NCBI RefSeq assembly: GCF_023845585.1
Contig: NZ_JAMQHS010000003.1
Coordinates: 186,001 to 250,000, forward strand
Reading direction: 5' to 3'
Source of the DNA: Clostridium sp. CMCC3677
GTDB lineage: Bacteria; Bacillota; Clostridia; Clostridiales; Clostridiaceae
Length of the DNA stretch: 64,000 nt
Of this stretch, positions 34,990 to 43,599 are shown piece by piece (position 1 is the first letter of the stretch; every line of letters starts with the position of its first letter). The notes below the pieces were generated by a model that was given only the letters and a program-made list of their open reading frames with translations, was not told where the DNA came from and did not search any database. The translations under genes were made by a program, and so were the position numbers.

Positions 34990-37536
34990 CTATTTTGATT
35001 TTATTAATAAATATACACTATTTATTAATGCTATTATTCCGGAGAAGAACATTACTATTAACCATTGACTAAATGACAATGCAACAGTATGGAATATTCC
35101 TCTGAAGAATGGTATATAAAGTACAGATGTTATCATTATTATTGAAATTAAAACAGCTCCTACTAAATAAGGATTTGTAAATAGCTTTATTTCAAATATT
35201 GAATGTCTTTCTGATCTACATTCAAAAACATGTATTAATTGAGACATTACAAGAGTACATAAAGCTAAAGTTCTACAAGTTTCTAGATTCATACCATAAT
35301 ATCTTCCTATCATAAATGATAGTAAGGTACATATTCCTATTAATGATCCTCTTACTACAATCTTCTCAACTAGTCCCCTTGCAAAAATACTTTCATTTTT
35401 TGCTCTTGGAGTTTGTCTCATAATATCACTATCAGCTGGGTCAACACCAAGGGCAATAGCTGGCAATCCATCAGTAGCTAAGTTAACAAGTAAAATTTGT
35501 ATTGGACTTAATGGATTGGGAAGATAAAATAATGTTGCTAAAAACATAGTTAAAACTTCACCTAAATTACAAGACAATAAATATCTTATGAATTTTCTTA
35601 TATTATCATAAATTATTCTTCCCTCTTCTACAGCTGCCACTATAGTTGAAAAATTATCATCCATTAATATCATTGAGGATGCTTCTTTAGTAACATCAGT
35701 TCCTGAAATCCCCATGGAAATTCCTATATCTGCTTCTTTTATTGCTGGAGCATCATTTACTCCGTCTCCAGTCATTGCAACTATATTACCTTTTCTCTTA
35801 AATGCTTTTACAATTCTTAACTTATGGTTTGGTGAAACCCTAGCAAATACTCTGACTTTATTAACTTTCTTATATAATTCATCATCACTAATTCTTTCTA
35901 TTTCTTCACCTGTTAAAACTTGTTCTTCAGTATTACATATATTTAATGATTTCGCTATGGCAAGTGCAGTATTCTTATGATCTCCTGTTATCATAACAGG
36001 CTTTATTCCTGCAAGTTTACATTTTAAAACTGCATCTCTAGCTTCTTTTCTTGGTGGATCAATGCTTCCAACAACACCTATAAATATAAGATTTTCTTCT
36101 AAATGATTATTTTTACTTAATCCTTCTTCCTTATATGCGCATGCTATACATCTTAGTGCTCTAGATGACATAGCTTCAATAAATTTTGCTACTTGTTGTT
36201 TCTTTTGATATGTTAAAGGCTTTATTTTATTATTTTCTAATATATAAGAACATTTTTCTATAAGTCTTTCAGGTGCACCTTTAACATAACAAGTTTCTTT
36301 ATCATTTTCATTAATTATTACAGACATCATCTTTCTTGTTGAATCAAAAGGAATATCATATACTCTATTTATATTAGATACATATGCCTTTAATGGTTCA
36401 ACTTTCTTAAAGAACATCTCTATTAATGCAGTTTCTGTTGGTTCTCCATGAAGCACTTCTTCCATTATATTTTTAGTAAAATCATAATTACAATCATTAC
36501 AATAAACTAGAGCTTTCATCATTTTGTTATAATCTTTTAATTCTTCTTTTTCTAATTCATATATTTTACCATTTAAATAAGCTTCTTTAGCTGTCATCTT
36601 GTTTTGAGTTAATGTACCTGTCTTATCAGAACATATAACAGAAGTACATCCCAAGGTTTCAACTGCAGGTAATTTTCTTACTAAAGCGTTCCTTTTTAAC
36701 ATTCTAGATACTCCAAGTGCTAATGCTACTGTTACAATTGCAGCAAGACCTTCTGGAATAGCTGCTACTGCTAAACTTACGCCAAGTAAAAACATTTCTG
36801 TTATATCATTCCCTCTTATTACACCCATTACAGTTACTATTACACATACAACTAAACAAATAACTACCAATACTTTGCCAAGTGAATCTAATTTTTTATT
36901 TAAAGGTGACTTTTCTTCATCTATGTTTTGAATTAGATCTGCTATTTTTCCCATTTCTGTATTCATACCTATTGTGTCAACTTTAAATAATCCTTTTCCT
37001 TTTACAATAGTTGTTCCCATATAGCACCTATTATTTTTTCCATTAACATCTTTATCAACTCCTACCGATTCCCCAGTAAGTAGTGATTCATCCACGACAA
37101 TACCTAATCCTTCAATAAATGTACCATCTGCTGGGACTCTGTCACCAGCTTCTAAAATAACTACATCACCTATAGTTAAATATATAGAATTAAGAATTTG
37201 TATGCTTCCATCTCTTAGTACCTTACATGTTGGTGCAGCTAAATCCTTCAGAGCCTCTAATGACTTTTCCGTTCTAAATTCTTGAACAAATCCTAATATC
37301 GCATTTACAAACACAATTATTAATATAGTAATTGCATCAGCTTTATCACCTATGATTCCCGAAATTATTGTTGCTGCTATAAGTACCCATACAATAAAAT
37401 CATTAAATTGTGAAAGAAATATTTTTAAAGCTGATGTCTTTTTTTTATGCTGAAGTTCATTAAGCCCAAAATTCTTAATTCTTTTTTCAGCTTCCTTTGT
37501 ACTAAGTCCTTTTAAAAGTTCTTTTTCTTGTACCAC
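34990..37536 (-). CDS. Cation-translocating P-type ATPase (Ca2+-type)
   Basis: An 848-residue type II P-ATPase with all catalytic motifs intact: TGES at 154-157, PEGL at 261-264, DKTGTLT from D304, KGAPERL, MITGDHKNTA and MTGDGVNDAPAIKEADIG. NLATDGLPA in the sixth membrane segment and PEGL in the fourth supply ion-site residues typical of SERCA-like Ca2+ pumps. Start is GTG with GGAGGAG upstream. Single gene. It serves as an intact comparison for the degenerate relative at 20471. Confidence 0.9.
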   Translation of the reverse strand: MVQEKELLKGLSTKEAEKRIKNFGLNELQHKKKTSALKIFLSQFNDFIVWVLIAATIISGIIGDKADAITILIIVFVNAILGFVQEFRTEKSLEALKDLAAPTCKVLRDGSIQILNSIYLTIGDVVILEAGDRVPADGTFIEGLGIVVDESLLTGESVGVDKDVNGKNNRCYMGTTIVKGKGLFKVDTIGMNTEMGKIADLIQNIDEEKSPLNKKLDSLGKVLVVICLVVCVIVTVMGVIRGNDITEMFLLGVSLAVAAIPEGLAAIVTVALALGVSRMLKRNALVRKLPAVETLGCTSVICSDKTGTLTQNKMTAKEAYLNGKIYELEKEELKDYNKMMKALVYCNDCNYDFTKNIMEEVLHGEPTETALIEMFFKKVEPLKAYVSNINRVYDIPFDSTRKMMSVIINENDKETCYVKGAPERLIEKCSYILENNKIKPLTYQKKQQVAKFIEAMSSRALRCIACAYKEEGLSKNNHLEENLIFIGVVGSIDPPRKEARDAVLKCKLAGIKPVMITGDHKNTALAIAKSLNICNTEEQVLTGEEIERISDDELYKKVNKVRVFARVSPNHKLRIVKAFKRKGNIVAMTGDGVNDAPAIKEADIGISMGISGTDVTKEASSMILMDDNFSTIVAAVEEGRIIYDNIRKFIRYLLSCNLGEVLTMFLATLFYLPNPLSPIQILLVNLATDGLPAIALGVDPADSDIMRQTPRAKNESIFARGLVEKIVVRGSLIGICTLLSFMIGRYYGMNLETCRTLALCTLVMSQLIHVFECRSERHSIFEIKLFTNPYLVGAVLISIIMITSVLYIPFFRGIFHTVALSFSQWLIVMFFSGIIALINSVYLLIKSK

Positions 37537-37615
37537 AATTTCTCCTCCCTTTTTTTCTCCTCATATAAATATATATATTTTCCTTTGCAAAAGTTATGAT
37601 GATTTTTTAATAAAC

Positions 37616-37644
37616 TTTACATTATTGAAATTTACAAGTAAAAT
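37616..37644 (+). promoter_or_regulatory. Sigma-A promoter of the pyrophosphatase gene
   Basis: TTTACA (37616-37621), 17 bases, TAAAAT (37639-37644) on the plus strand, about 38 bases before the TTG start. The divergent ATPase gene starts 80 bases away on the other side. Confidence 0.7.
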
Positions 37645-37681
37645 ATATACTGTGATTTTATACAAATAAGGAGGAGCTATT

Positions 37682-39322
37682 TTGAAGAATATAGTTTATG
37701 TAACTGGACATAAAAATCCTGATTCAGATTCAATCTGTGCTGCTTATGGATATGCAGCTTTGAAAAATAAAATTAGTAATCTTGAAGCTATACCTGTAAG
37801 ACTAGGTAATGTAAATCGAGAAACTCAATTCATATTAGATTATTTTGGTGTTGAAGCACCTAAATATTTAGAAACAGTAAAGCTTAAAGTAGAAGATTTA
37901 AAAATAGATAATCTTGATCCAATTCCACCAACTTTCCCATTAAGAGGTGCTTGGAACATAATGAGAGATAATCATCTTAAAGCTTTACCAATAGCTGATA
38001 AAAATGGTTGCTTAATTGGAGTTATTTCTATTTCTAATTTAACATCAGCTTATATGGATATTTGGGATAATAACATCCTAGCAAAAAGTAATACATCTAT
38101 AGAAAATATAATAGAAACTCTTGATGCTAAAGCAATATACATAGATGAAAATGTTAAAACATTTCCTGGGAAAATAACTGTAACTGCAATGCAACCTGAT
38201 AGTTTAAGAGAAATAATAAATCAAGGTGATATTGCTATAGTTGGAGATAGACATGATGTTCAAGAGGAACTATTAAACATAGGAACTTCTTTAATGATTA
38301 TAACTGGTTCTAATACTTTACCATCTGAATTAATTTTTAAAGCTAGAGAAAACGGAGTTACTGTTATAAGTACACCGCATGATTCATTTACAACCTCAAG
38401 ATTAATCGTTCAAAGTATACCAGTTGAATATGTAATGGCTAAGGAAAACCTAGTATCATTCTCTACTGAAGATTTAGTAGATGATATTAAAGGTATTATG
38501 GCTGAAACTAAATACCATTGTTACCCTGTAACTAATATTGAAGGTAAAGTAATTGGTACAATTTCAAGATATCATCTTATTTCTGATCATAAGAAAAAAG
38601 TTATTCAAGTTGATCATAATGAAAAAGGTCAATCTGTTAATGGATTAGATGATGCTGAAATAATAGAAATAATTGACCATCATAGAGTTGCTGATATTCA
38701 AACAAGCAATCCTATATACTTTAGAAATGAACCAATTGGTAGTACTTCAAGTATAGTTGCTAAATGTTATTTTGAAAGTGATGTTCAGCCTTCTAAGGAA
38801 GTTGCCGGACTTTTATGTGGAGCTATAATTTCAGATACTCTGTTATTTAGAAGCCCAACTTGTACTGAACAAGATAAAATTATTTGTCTTAGATTAGCTG
38901 AAATAGCAGGAATAAACATTGATGAATTTGCTAAAGAAATGTTTAAAGCAGGTACTTCTTTAAAAGGAAAATCTGTTGCTGAAATCTTCAATCAAGATTT
39001 CAAACCTTTTAGTATAGCTGATTCTAAAATAGGTGTTGCTCAAGTTAATACAATGGACATCGATGGATTTATGCCATTAAAAGATGAAATGCTAAATTAT
39101 ATGAGCAAACAAGCTGAAGAAAATAACTTTGATGTAGTTATGCTACTTTTAACTGATATACTAAATGAAGGTTCTCAAATTTTAGTTGCTGGACCAAAAC
39201 CAGAAATCGTTGAAAAAGCATTTAAGGTAGAATTATACAACTGTATGACATTCCTACCAGGGGTATTATCAAGAAAGAAACAAGTAGTACCACCTCTAAC
39301 AACAACATTATTAGCAAAATAA
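37682..39322 (+). CDS. CBS-domain, family II Mn-dependent inorganic pyrophosphatase
   Basis: A DHH-superfamily pyrophosphatase with a regulatory insert. The N-terminal DHH part has VTGHKNPDSDSICAAYGYA (8-26). A CBS motif (about 75-125), a DRTGG-like region around IAVVGDRHDVQEELLN and a second CBS (about 250-300) follow. EIIDHHRVADIQ and the DHHA2 domain complete the enzyme. At 546 residues it matches nucleotide-regulated CBS-PPases of clostridia. TTG start with AAGGAGGAGC upstream. Monocistronic. Confidence 0.93.
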   Translation: MKNIVYVTGHKNPDSDSICAAYGYAALKNKISNLEAIPVRLGNVNRETQFILDYFGVEAPKYLETVKLKVEDLKIDNLDPIPPTFPLRGAWNIMRDNHLKALPIADKNGCLIGVISISNLTSAYMDIWDNNILAKSNTSIENIIETLDAKAIYIDENVKTFPGKITVTAMQPDSLREIINQGDIAIVGDRHDVQEELLNIGTSLMIITGSNTLPSELIFKARENGVTVISTPHDSFTTSRLIVQSIPVEYVMAKENLVSFSTEDLVDDIKGIMAETKYHCYPVTNIEGKVIGTISRYHLISDHKKKVIQVDHNEKGQSVNGLDDAEIIEIIDHHRVADIQTSNPIYFRNEPIGSTSSIVAKCYFESDVQPSKEVAGLLCGAIISDTLLFRSPTCTEQDKIICLRLAEIAGINIDEFAKEMFKAGTSLKGKSVAEIFNQDFKPFSIADSKIGVAQVNTMDIDGFMPLKDEMLNYMSKQAEENNFDVVMLLLTDILNEGSQILVAGPKPEIVEKAFKVELYNCMTFLPGVLSRKKQVVPPLTTTLLAK

Positions 39323-39331
39323 TTATTAAAT

Positions 39332-39369
39332 AAAAAATAGTATCTCAAAAATTTGAGATACTATTTTTT
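39332..39369 (+). terminator. Terminator of the pyrophosphatase gene
   Basis: An 18-bp perfect stem (AAAAAATAGTATCTCAAA with its inverse), ending in a T run on the plus strand, 10 bases past the stop. Confidence 0.92.
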
Positions 39370-39373
39370 ATTT

Positions 39374-39588
39374 GGCTATGTTTTAACAGAGTGTTGATAT
39401 ATGCATAAGCAAAGTGGACGGAGTAATTTAACTTAAGAACACTAAAATAAGTATAGTCCCATTTTAGCTTGCTCCCAATATAAAATTGAGACAAGCAGTA
39501 AATGTGACAATACTTATTAAGAGTTCTAAAAGTCCAATTACAATGCCACTTCACCTATTGCATATATCAACACACATTTAAAACATAG
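39374..39588. repeat. 60-bp palindrome split by hairpin element copy C
   Basis: The left half GGCTATGTTTTAACAG...GATATATGCATA (39374-39407) and right half TGCATATATCAACACAC...AAAACATAG (39559-39588) rebuild the palindrome seen intact at 12471. TGCATA appears on both sides of the insert. The insert (39408-39558) is the hairpin element in the opposite orientation to copy A. The remaining bases of 39323-39825 are the terminator, short AT-rich spacers and copy B. Confidence 0.88.
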
Positions 39589-39629
39589 ATTTTTATTTAA
39601 TATTTTTTCACATATATTTTTTTAAACAC

Positions 39630-39812
39630 CAATATTATAGTATAATGGCGCAGTGACATTGAAATTTACTTTTTAGAACTCTTAATAAAGACCTGTTGAA
39701 TTAATTGCTTGTCACAATGTTTCATTGGGAGCATGCATTAATTAGACTAGTCTTTATTTTTAGTGTTCTTAAAGTAAATTACTAAGTCCACAAGCTTTAT
39801 ACTATAATATTG
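39630..39812. repeat. Hairpin element copy B inside an outer palindrome
   Basis: Outer arms CAATATTATAGTATAA and TTATACTATAATATTG are inverted. The inner element runs from GCAGTGACATTGAAATTTAC to GTAAATTACTAAGTCCAC and folds into a long hairpin with TTGCTTGT...GCATGCA near the tip. Its mid-stem differs from copy A, but both arms changed together. It ends 13 bases before the flgG stop. Confidence 0.85.
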
Positions 39813-39825
39813 CTAGTTCTAAAAA

Positions 39826-40596
39826 TTACTTTCTCATTCCGTTTATCATTCCCCATACTTCATCAGCAGTTGTTATGCCTTTAGAGCTTAATTGGAATGC
39901 TCTTTGAGTGCTTATTATATCTGTGAATATCTCAGCAGTATCCACATTAGATCCTTCTAAAATTCCTTGATGAATATTGTAATCATTACTTAATGTTACT
40001 TGTGCATCATCTGATGCCACAAAGTAGTTATCTCCAAGAGCAATAAATGCTTTATCTCCTACTGCAGTAAACACTGGTATTTGTCCTACTTTTACGTATT
40101 CACCATCAACTTTTGTTGATACTCCACCTTCACCATCTATTGAAATGTCTTCACTAGATAATTTAGGACTTCCTTCTGACATACCATCTGCATATTGTAT
40201 GTATATCTTATTACCTCTAGCATCAACTAATACACCATCTCTATCAATCTTTAAGTTACCATCTCTAGTATATGCTATAGAACCATCATTTTGAACTGCT
40301 GCAAAGTACCCTTTTCCATCTATGGCTATATCAGTTTTAACACCAGTAGTTAAAAGATTACCTTGAGTATCCTTTCTATAATTCATACCTAATTTAACAC
40401 CAGTACCATTAATGGCATCTTTATTTACAAGAGGAGTTCCTTTTCTATCTAATGATTCAGTTAAAAGATCACTAAATTGAACATCTGTTGCTTTATATCC
40501 AGTTGTTGATGTATTTACTAAATCATTTGAAAGATAATCTAATTTTTCTTGATATGCATTCATACCACTTTGGGCATTTGCAAATATATTAAACAT
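39826..40596 (-). CDS. flgG: Flagellar basal-body rod protein FlgG-type
   Basis: A 256-residue rod/hook-family protein. The N-terminal rod motif NIFANAQSGMNAYQEKLDYLSNDLVNTSTTGYKATDVQFSDLL is present. A central GVKTDIAIDGKGYFAAV and YTRDGNLKIDRDGVLVDARG follow. The C-terminal helical stretch includes EGSNVDTAEIFTDIISTQRAFQLSSKGITTADE. GGGAGG precedes the ATG. Last gene of the flagellar run, paired with flgF. Distal rod assignment is by family resemblance. Confidence 0.88.
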   Translation of the reverse strand: MFNIFANAQSGMNAYQEKLDYLSNDLVNTSTTGYKATDVQFSDLLTESLDRKGTPLVNKDAINGTGVKLGMNYRKDTQGNLLTTGVKTDIAIDGKGYFAAVQNDGSIAYTRDGNLKIDRDGVLVDARGNKIYIQYADGMSEGSPKLSSEDISIDGEGGVSTKVDGEYVKVGQIPVFTAVGDKAFIALGDNYFVASDDAQVTLSNDYNIHQGILEGSNVDTAEIFTDIISTQRAFQLSSKGITTADEVWGMINGMRK

Positions 40597-40609
40597 ATTT
40601 TTATCCTCC

Positions 40610-41383
40610 CTATCTTACAGATCCAATTTCATTTGCAGCTTTTTGAACAGTTTCATCTTGCATGCTAACAAATTTTTGATTAGTTTCAAATTGACGTTTT
40701 ATTTCCATAAGTTTTACCAGTTCTTCAGTTGGATTAACATTTGAAGTTTCAAGAACGTTTTGTCTTACATTTACTACTGCATTATATACTGGATTATCAC
40801 TTTTATAATAATTATCGCCAAACTTTTCTAATGATGCATAATCTGCAAAATCTGCTGTTAATAATTTATATGTTGATTCTCCTGTAGCACTTTGAATATT
40901 GTTATTTCCATCTAAAGAAAATTTTTCTTTTCCTACAAATATACGTTCTTCTGCACCAGTTCTATTATTTTTTCCTAGTACATAATCTCCCTGACCTGTT
41001 ATTAAATATCCTTGTTGATCTATTTTAAAACCACCACTTCTTGTAAATAAACGTTCATTTCCTTTTTGTACTGTAAAAAATCCTCTTCCATCAATACCAA
41101 AGTCAGTATAGCTGTCTGTTGTTTTAAAAGCACCCTGCGTATATATAGTACTTACATCATTAACTTTTACGCCTAAATTTAAATTACCAAGTTTATTTGG
41201 AATATGTCTATCTCCAACTTTATTTTGTCTATTAGTTATCATAACATCTTCAAAACTTTGTTTTGTTAAAGTGTTTTTCTTATAACCGTTATTATTAACA
41301 TTAACAATATTATTAGTAACAGTTTGTTGTTCATTTTCTAATGTTATTAAACCCGATACAGCCGTATAAAAACCTCTTATCAC
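40610..41383 (-). CDS. flgF: Flagellar basal-body rod protein FlgF/FlgG-type
   Basis: A 257-residue rod protein beginning MIRGFYTAVSGLITLENEQQTVTNNIVNVNNNGYKK, with FGIDGRGFFTVQ, FTRSGGFKIDQQGYLIT and a C-terminal ETSNVNPTEELVKLMEIKRQFETNQKFV. Start is GTG with GGGAG upstream. Placed upstream of flgG, so FlgF (proximal/distal rod) is the likely role; FlgF and FlgG are hard to separate by motifs alone. Confidence 0.83.
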   Translation of the reverse strand: MIRGFYTAVSGLITLENEQQTVTNNIVNVNNNGYKKNTLTKQSFEDVMITNRQNKVGDRHIPNKLGNLNLGVKVNDVSTIYTQGAFKTTDSYTDFGIDGRGFFTVQKGNERLFTRSGGFKIDQQGYLITGQGDYVLGKNNRTGAEERIFVGKEKFSLDGNNNIQSATGESTYKLLTADFADYASLEKFGDNYYKSDNPVYNAVVNVRQNVLETSNVNPTEELVKLMEIKRQFETNQKFVSMQDETVQKAANEIGSVR

Positions 41384-41578
41384 TTACTTATCAACTCCCT
41401 CTTTAATAATAGCTTTACATTCATCATTATAGTGCATGCCTAAGCCTCTAGCTCTTTCTTCTATTTTGCTGTCAGAAAGATTAAAACTACTCTTATATCC
41501 AAACATAAGGGTTACTCCTATAACTAATCCTATACCAATACCAAATAATATTTTACTATCATTTAAGAAAAATATCAT
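41384..41578 (-). CDS. Small membrane protein in the flagellar operon
   Basis: Unrecognised 64-residue protein with one membrane segment (about 10-28, ILFGIGIGLVIGVTLMFGY) and a short polar tail (SDSKIEERARGLGMHYNDECKAI). The ribosome site is weak. It is packed tightly between the gene at 41584 and flgF (stop directly against the flgF start), so it is probably translated through coupling. Function unknown. Confidence 0.6.
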   Translation of the reverse strand: MIFFLNDSKILFGIGIGLVIGVTLMFGYKSSFNLSDSKIEERARGLGMHYNDECKAIIKEGVDK

Positions 41579-41583
41579 GTCTT

Positions 41584-42111
41584 TTAGCTTTTGAATAAGT
41601 TTCTTACTAATAATACTTCCCCCTTACTTATAGACAAAACTTTACATATCTCTTCATCAGTTAAATTTTGCTTTATTAAATCAGTTATCATCAGTTGCTT
41701 ATTAGATTCATTTGTCACTTTCTGAGTTTGAAAATTTATCTCTGAAATAATTCCGTTACTTATTTCTTCAGTTTCGCTTTGTTCTATAGCAATATGTTCT
41801 TCTTGAATATTATTTTCTAGTTCACTAGTACTTTTTGTTTTATAAATATTACTATCTAATATATTATCGTACTCTTCTTCAATATCATTAATCATATTTA
41901 AATTTACTTTTATAGTTTTGATTTCTTGTTGAAGTTCTGTAAGACTTTCACCTATATCTTTTCTTAAAAGTCCAAGTTCTAATTTATAATCATTTAAATT
42001 TTCTTTTTCTTCATTTAAAGTAAATTCAAATGAAGTTGTGCCTTTACTCATTATTTTATAATTATATACAATTAAAATAATTCCAATTGCAATCAATATT
42101 AATGGTACCAT
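41584..42111 (-). CDS. Membrane-anchored coiled-coil protein, DUF6115-like
   Basis: A 175-residue protein. One N-terminal membrane segment (2-16) precedes a long charged coiled coil (about 32-90), an acidic linker and a C-terminal helix-turn-helix-like stretch ITDLIKQNLTDEEICKVLSISKGEVLLVRNL. That tail resembles DUF6115 proteins found after sigma-28 genes in clostridial flagellar operons; this is a tentative match. It lies 12 bases after fliA. Function unknown. Confidence 0.65.
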   Translation of the reverse strand: MVPLILIAIGIILIVYNYKIMSKGTTSFEFTLNEEKENLNDYKLELGLLRKDIGESLTELQQEIKTIKVNLNMINDIEEEYDNILDSNIYKTKSTSELENNIQEEHIAIEQSETEEISNGIISEINFQTQKVTNESNKQLMITDLIKQNLTDEEICKVLSISKGEVLLVRNLFKS

Positions 42112-42123
42112 CGAATCGCCTCT

Positions 42124-42852
42124 TTAATCAATGTAATGTAATTTTTTCATAGCTTCTCTTAAATTACTAATAGATCTTGCATGTAATTGACATACTCTTG
42201 ATTCCGATACTGACAATATAGCTCCTATTTCCTTAAGTGTTAATTTTTCATAATAATATAAATTAAGTATTAATTGCTCTTTTTCTTTTAATAACTTAAT
42301 TGCATCTGATAATACTTCTAACTTTTCTTTTTCTTCTAATTCTCCCTCTGGACTAGGACTATTTTTATCTTCTATTATTCCTAAAAGATTAACTTCTTCA
42401 TCATCTGAAAAAATTATATTTTCTAAAGATACCATAGATATGTGATTAATATAATTTTCTATTTGAGAAACTTCTTCCAAAGATAATTCTAAATATTGTG
42501 CTATTTCTAAAATATTAGGTTCTCTTAATAATTTATTCTGCAGAGCTTCAATAGCACTATTATATCTATTTAATTTATCCATGGCACCTTTAGTAATTGG
42601 TCTATTCTTACGTATTTGATCTATTATAGCTCCTTTTATTCTAATAGAGGCATATGATGAAAATTTCATTCCTTTTTCAGGATTATATTTGCTAATAGCG
42701 TCCATAAGTCCTATTATCCCATAACTAACTAAATCTTCATACTCCATATACTTGTTTTTACCAATCATAATCCTAGAAGCTATATATTTAACTAAAGGGA
42801 TGTACTCTCGTACTATTTGTTCTTTTACATTATTATCTTGTAAATTACACAT
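42124..42852 (-). CDS. fliA: Flagellar sigma-28 factor FliA (SigD)
   Basis: Sigma factor for late flagellar genes. Region 2: YMEYEDLVSYGIIGLMDAISKYNPEKGMKFSSYASIRIKGAIIDQIRKNR. Region 4: YYEKLTLKEIGAILSVSESRVCQLHARSISNLR. I use ATG 42852 (MCNLQDNNVKEQ, 242 residues), preceded by GGGGGATTGAGAGG; the start at 42885 is less likely. It lies inside the early operon, so FliA is made together with the basal body. Confidence 0.94.
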   Translation of the reverse strand: MCNLQDNNVKEQIVREYIPLVKYIASRIMIGKNKYMEYEDLVSYGIIGLMDAISKYNPEKGMKFSSYASIRIKGAIIDQIRKNRPITKGAMDKLNRYNSAIEALQNKLLREPNILEIAQYLELSLEEVSQIENYINHISMVSLENIIFSDDEEVNLLGIIEDKNSPSPEGELEEKEKLEVLSDAIKLLKEKEQLILNLYYYEKLTLKEIGAILSVSESRVCQLHARSISNLREAMKKLHYID

Positions 42853-42953
42853 TCCTCTCAATCCCCCTTTTCTTACTCTTAACACTCTTATTATTATATT
42901 ATTTTTAATTTTTTATAATATAAGAGCAACTTTTGTCTTTTGTTAAATAATTA

Positions 42954-43589
42954 TTATAGTATTTCTCTTTGTTTCCTCATTATATTAAAAATTTCACTTA
43001 TAACCTTATCTCTTTGATTTTCACTAATCTCAATAAATTTAACTCCATAAATATATTCATTAAACTCAGTTATTTCCAAACGCATAATTTGTGCTTTTAT
43101 ATAATTCAACTTATCATTTAATGCAAATTCTAATATTAATTTATCATACTTTTCTAATTTTTCTTTAGTTTTAAATCTCATTCCACCACCACTTAGATCA
43201 ATCATTAATGCATCCTTAAAACTAGTGATTTCTTCATCTTCTGATTCTGTTATTTTTTTTAACTTAACAATATTCATAAAATCTACTCTTACGAAATCTC
43301 GTCTTTGTATTTCTCTTACATTATATGGCTTACTTAATTTATAATAAATTATATTATTTTCTTTTCCACGCTCTAAAACATCACAATAAAAATTAAAGCA
43401 CTTTCCACCTTTTGCATAAGAATTTATCTCGATCTTATCATCTATCTTTAAAGCTAAATATTCCCCATTAAACACCGGAATATTTATCTTAATGCAATCA
43501 TCTTCAATATCTTGTATTAAACTTTTAAAAGCTTTATCCTCTACTAAAACCTCTACTCTATCATTAACTTTTAATATAAATTTTGACAT
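42954..43589 (-). CDS. PilZ-domain protein, YcgR-like flagellar brake
   Basis: A c-di-GMP receptor-like protein. The YcgR N-terminal domain is followed by the PilZ motif RRDFVR and DLSGGGM, the two parts of the c-di-GMP binding site. I start it at ATG 43589 (MSKFILKVNDRVEV, 211 residues), behind AGGAGGTCAAGG; the longer start at 43646 would overlap flhG. Position between flhG and fliA supports motility control by c-di-GMP. Confidence 0.88.
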   Translation of the reverse strand: MSKFILKVNDRVEVLVEDKAFKSLIQDIEDDCIKINIPVFNGEYLALKIDDKIEINSYAKGGKCFNFYCDVLERGKENNIIYYKLSKPYNVREIQRRDFVRVDFMNIVKLKKITESEDEEITSFKDALMIDLSGGGMRFKTKEKLEKYDKLILEFALNDKLNYIKAQIMRLEITEFNEYIYGVKFIEISENQRDKVISEIFNIMRKQREIL

Positions 43590-43599
43590 CCTTGACCTC

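Noticed and set aside
34883..35068. A 61-codon plus-strand frame sharing a peptide (SQFYI...KLDYTHFS) with a 69-codon minus-strand frame at 39345-39554
   Set aside because: Both lie in the hairpin repeat. The third copy (39630-39812) has stop codons in the same frame, and the similarity is explained by repeat DNA, not coding selection.
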